From: Malonomonas rubra
GTDB taxonomy: Bacteria > Desulfobacterota > Desulfuromonadia > Desulfuromonadales > Geopsychrobacteraceae
Direction: 5' to 3'
Assembly (NCBI RefSeq): GCF_003247215.1
Contig: NZ_QKAP01000115.1
Location: 1 to 54,947 of the forward strand
DNA: 54,947 bases
The notes under the pieces are model-generated. The model was not told the origin of the DNA, searched no databases, and was given only the letters and a program-made list of their open reading frames with translations. A program made the translations under genes and the position numbers. Shown piece by piece: positions 52,802 to 54,947 of the stretch; position 1 is the first letter of the stretch; every line of letters begins with the position of its first letter.

Positions 52802-52826
52802 GCTTTCACGCGCAAGGACTAGATAA

Positions 52827-53093
52827 ATGCAGCTGGAAAAAATTTACCGGGACACGATTGCCAAATGGGGCGAGGATGCCCAATACGACCAAGCAGTTGA
52901 GGAATGCGCCGAGCTAATCGCGGCTTTAAAGCATTATCGCCGTGGGAAAATCGACAAGCAGGCGGTGATTGCCGAACTTGCCGACGTCACCCTGATGTTG
53001 GGACAACTGAGCTGGATGTTCGGGCAAAAAGAGGTCGACGACGCAGTGCAGAACAAACTGGCGAAACTGGACCGACTGATGAACGAGTCCTAA
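52827..53093 (+). CDS. MazG-like nucleotide pyrophosphohydrolase domain protein
   Basis: An 88-residue helical protein with the all-alpha NTP-PPase pattern: E25, E26 and E29 in VEECAELIAALKHYRRG and E50/D53 in VIAELADVTLML, the residues that hold Mg in MazG-like enzymes. Single-domain members hydrolyse non-canonical or excess NTPs. AAGGA lies before the ATG. It lies 18 bp before the MaoC gene and may be co-transcribed with it, though no shared role is evident. Substrate unknown. Confidence 0.82.
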   Translation: MQLEKIYRDTIAKWGEDAQYDQAVEECAELIAALKHYRRGKIDKQAVIAELADVTLMLGQLSWMFGQKEVDDAVQNKLAKLDRLMNES

Positions 53094-53111
53094 CCGAATA
53101 AAAGTCGAAAA

Positions 53112-53600
53112 ATGGATGAAAAAAAACGCGCCATAGCCGAATTGATCGCTTTTTACCAGCCGCGGATCGGCCATGAAATTCACGTTGGCCCCTGGCTGGA
53201 AATAGATCAGCAAAGGATCGATAAATTTGCCGAAACGACCGGTGACCTGCAATGGATTCATATCGATCCGGAACGCGCGATAAAAGAATCGCCATACGGC
53301 TCAACAATCGCGCACGGCTATTTAACTCTGTCGCTCCTCCCTTATTTGACTGAGAGTAACCATCCCGATTTTTTTCCGCAGAATTATCCCGGCATGAAAT
53401 ACCGGGTGAACTACGGGCTGAACAAAGTCCGCTTTCCGGCACCAGTCAAGGTCGGGGCGAAGATCAGAGCACATACCCAGATACAGGCTACGGAAGAGGT
53501 GAAAAACGGTGTGCAGATCTGCTACTTGCTCACCGTCGAAATCGAAGGGCAGGAAAAGCCGGCCTGCGTCGCAGAATTTCTGGCGCGCGTCTTCCCATAA
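53112..53600 (+). CDS. MaoC-like (R)-specific enoyl-CoA hydratase
   Basis: A 162-residue single hotdog-fold protein. The hydratase signature FAETTGDLQWIHIDPERA has the catalytic pair D45 and H50, and STIAHGYLTLSLLPYL follows, as in the NodN/MaoC branch. It hydrates trans-2-enoyl-CoA to (R)-3-hydroxyacyl-CoA. No polyhydroxyalkanoate or beta-oxidation operon surrounds it. The 205 bp after it is A/T-rich with no clear hairpin or ORF. Confidence 0.9.
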   Translation: MDEKKRAIAELIAFYQPRIGHEIHVGPWLEIDQQRIDKFAETTGDLQWIHIDPERAIKESPYGSTIAHGYLTLSLLPYLTESNHPDFFPQNYPGMKYRVNYGLNKVRFPAPVKVGAKIRAHTQIQATEEVKNGVQICYLLTVEIEGQEKPACVAEFLARVFP

Positions 53601-53805
53601 AGAAAGCGGCCCTAAAATCTGCAGGACAATGGGTCAAAATCACTTTTGTGCTAGTTGATAAATCCCTGCATAAAGCCTATCAAGATTGATTCTGCTTGCC
53701 CCAGGAAATTTCTTTTCGCGCCAAACGTATCAAAATCCAGACATTTAAATATGCAAAAATTTTTAAAAGTTTTTTCCATTCCCGTTAACCACCAAAAGCT
53801 GTTAG

Positions 53806-54561
53806 TTAATAATCACTCTCAGAAGTAATGAAGGCCGGTGGCAGATCGCATTCCGCAGGGATTTGAAACGGGATCGGATACCTGATTCCCGCCTTGTGGG
53901 TCGCTTGCAAACCTTCTGCAGTTCGCTCAAGCCAACTTGCCGGGATTCCGATGCAGAGTTCATGATCCTGGGCCATTGCGAACCGGCGGTCTCCGAGGCA
54001 AGGAATCTCGATGGTCGGTTCGTCGGTCATCGCCACCTGCGCCACCGCCCGGGAACAGACCCCGGCATCGCCGGAAGATTTCATGCAGAACTCACCCCCA
54101 TCATGATACAAAAAGGCCTGCACAAAGCGCATCGCCTGTGCAGTATTGACGTAAATCACCACCAGGTCCGGTTCGATACCCTGCAACCGTTTGCTGAGCG
54201 GATAGGTCACAACTGCAGCGACATTGGAATCGACCTTCGGCATTTCCTGCTGCATGGCCGCAGCTGCTGTCTGATTCTGCTGATAAATCCCTTTATTGAC
54301 CTCGCCATCGACCACCCGCTGGGGAGCTTCGATCAAACCGGTACAGCCGGCCCCCAACACGCAATGCGCGGTTTCTGCCGTACAGCAGGTCGACCAAGCG
54401 TACATCCGGCTGTAGGCAATCTGCTGGCAGATGGTCAGTCGCTTACCATGCAAACGGATCTTTTTTCCCTCCAGCTTCGCTGCTTCAGTTATCAGGTTAA
54501 CAGCCACCGGCTGAGTCGCCGGGTTGACAGTCGCATTTACCACTTCAAGAAAATTGTCCAT
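53806..54561 (-). CDS. DUF169 family protein
   Basis: A 251-residue Cys-rich protein of the DUF169 family, recognised by QPVAVNLITEAAKLEGKKIR-type N-terminus, LTICQQIAYSRMYAWSTCC, CVLGAGCTGLIEAP and the C-terminal IPCLGDRRFAMAQDHELCIG. Six or more Cys are spread along it, and a metal or cofactor role has been guessed for the family, without proof known to me. The start is the second of two adjacent ATGs (54561), which is 5 nt from AGGAGG. It lies next to a broken DUF302 gene on the same strand. Function unknown. Confidence 0.85.
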   Translation of the reverse strand: MDNFLEVVNATVNPATQPVAVNLITEAAKLEGKKIRLHGKRLTICQQIAYSRMYAWSTCCTAETAHCVLGAGCTGLIEAPQRVVDGEVNKGIYQQNQTAAAAMQQEMPKVDSNVAAVVTYPLSKRLQGIEPDLVVIYVNTAQAMRFVQAFLYHDGGEFCMKSSGDAGVCSRAVAQVAMTDEPTIEIPCLGDRRFAMAQDHELCIGIPASWLERTAEGLQATHKAGIRYPIPFQIPAECDLPPAFITSESDY

Positions 54562-54604
54562 CATCTCCTCCTAAACAAAAAAAATGAAACGTCTATTCCT
54601 CAGC

Positions 54605-54804
54605 TCAAGGTGACGTCGCCAATTCTGCAAACTTGCTCAAAGCTCCGGTAACCTTCTGTAGCGCCATCGCCCCACAGGAGCCGAGCTGATGACGGTGATC
54701 AAGCTATTGCGGATCGTTTTAGCTCAACCAGACCTGACCGGACACATCCTGCCAGATCAGGGCTTTCTGCGGCAAATCGATCGCCGTTGACTGAGAGCAC
54801 TGCA
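54605..54804 (-). pseudogene. DUF302 pseudogene, interrupted by an IS200/IS605-type element
   Basis: The minus strand reads LQCSQSTAIDLPQKALIWQD, VSGQVWLS, stop, NDPQ, stop, LDHRHQLGSC and GALSKFAELATSP, then TGA at 54605-54607. This matches the C-terminal half of DUF302 proteins (typically LMQ...IDLPxKALVWxD...WLSYNDPxYLxxRH). Both internal stops, TAA (54719-54721) and TAG (54704-54706), stand where the family has Tyr, so each needs one base change. The 5' half is missing: the homology ends exactly at the transposon right end at 54805. DUF302 proteins have a small single domain of unknown, possibly sulfur or redox, role. Dead by both insertion and stops. Confidence 0.8.
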
Positions 54805-54947
54805 GTGAACTACCCCGCCGCAAGCGACGGAGCTTCCTGTTTCAACGAACCATGACTCGTAGACCGGCTCTTGCGAGCCGTTCCGCCGTCAGAGGATTCT
54901 CCACGGGCGTGACTTCGGGCAGTTCCTGCCCTAGAAAGAATATTGAG
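54805..54947 (-). mobile_element. Right end of an IS200/IS605 (IS1341)-type element
   Basis: The tnpB 3' end, a hairpin (CCGTCGC-TT-GCGGCGG on the minus strand, 54830-54815) and the terminal GGGGTAGTTCAC ending at 54805 match the right end of this family. The region should also encode the scaffold of the TnpB guide RNA, with its guide starting in the flank at 54804. The left end lies outside the window. Confidence 0.8.
54810..54947 (-). CDS. tnpB: TnpB (RNA-guided nuclease of IS605-type elements), C-terminal 45 residues only
   Basis: The open minus-strand frame from the window edge reads LNILSRAGTARSHARG and later SRSTSHGSLKQEAPSLAAG, then TAG at 54812-54810. ILxRAGTAR and LKQEAPSLAAG are typical of the tail of TnpB proteins after the zinc finger and RuvC part. 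The catalytic core lies outside the window, so activity cannot be judged. The family is now known as RNA-guided nucleases that keep the element at its site; the guide RNA overlaps this coding end. Confidence 0.8.
   Translation of the reverse strand, partial: LNILSRAGTARSHARGESSDGGTARKSRSTSHGSLKQEAPSLAAG

Noticed and set aside
53601-53805. A/T-rich gap after the MaoC gene
   Set aside because: Checked for hairpins, ORFs and promoters; nothing above chance.

Overview
The window looks like a chromosome segment of a Gram-negative, anaerobic member of the Desulfuromonadales/Geobacterales (old Deltaproteobacteria). Supporting signs are a LutA-LutB type fusion with a GlcD/GlcF-type oxidase pair, a CobA-HemD fusion inside a hemA-hemC-hemB operon headed by precorrin-2 dehydrogenase and CcsB, many PAS/PocR/GAF sensor proteins, c-di-GMP enzymes and a tripartite RND pump. 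The assignment rests on gene content only. No rRNA, tRNA or CRISPR array is visible.

Layout. 1-5064: the 3' part of a PocR/PAS hybrid kinase, then (minus) a CitA/DcuS-type sensor kinase and its regulator. 5277-7627: a GspA/GspB pair. 7870-13560: a divergent lactate (or 2-hydroxyacid) oxidation module whose two promoters each carry a copy of the same FadR-type operator. 13701-22418: a signalling block with a membrane diguanylate cyclase, a REC-PAS-GGDEF-EAL protein coupled to an HDOD-histidine kinase, and a divergent three-GAF sigma-54 activator. 22419-29695: an M16 peptidase and an OMF-MFP-RND efflux operon. 29747-37272: a glutaredoxin-like protein and a seven-gene tetrapyrrole operon (SIS protein, Met8-like, CcsB, HemA, HemC, CobA-HemD, HemB) bounded by a good sigma-70 promoter and a hairpin terminator. 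37471-45314: thioredoxin; a dapF/HAD/nfo/dtd/DUF4124 operon; a small protein with an MBL hydrolase; a prmA/rsmE/RDD operon. 45706-51870: an OmpR-type two-component system with a structured 5' leader, a thiolase-like protein lacking the nucleophilic cysteine, and a NarX/NarL-type pair. 52016-54561: a FadR-type regulator, a MazG-like protein, a MaoC hydratase and a DUF169 protein. 54605-54947: a DUF302 pseudogene broken by the right end of an IS200/IS605-type element, with the last 45 codons of tnpB.

How parts may work together. The FadR-type regulator has a similar operator-like dyad in its own promoter, so it is a candidate controller of the lactate module about 41 kb away. HemA, HemB, HemC and CobA-HemD plus the Met8-like protein would lead from glutamyl-tRNA to precorrin-2/sirohydrochlorin, with only HemL not present here. 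The HDOD-kinase and the REC-GGDEF-EAL protein share an operon and probably form a phosphorelay onto c-di-GMP turnover. Several gene starts were moved from the longest open frame to internal codons with a proper ribosome binding site; these are given entry by entry.
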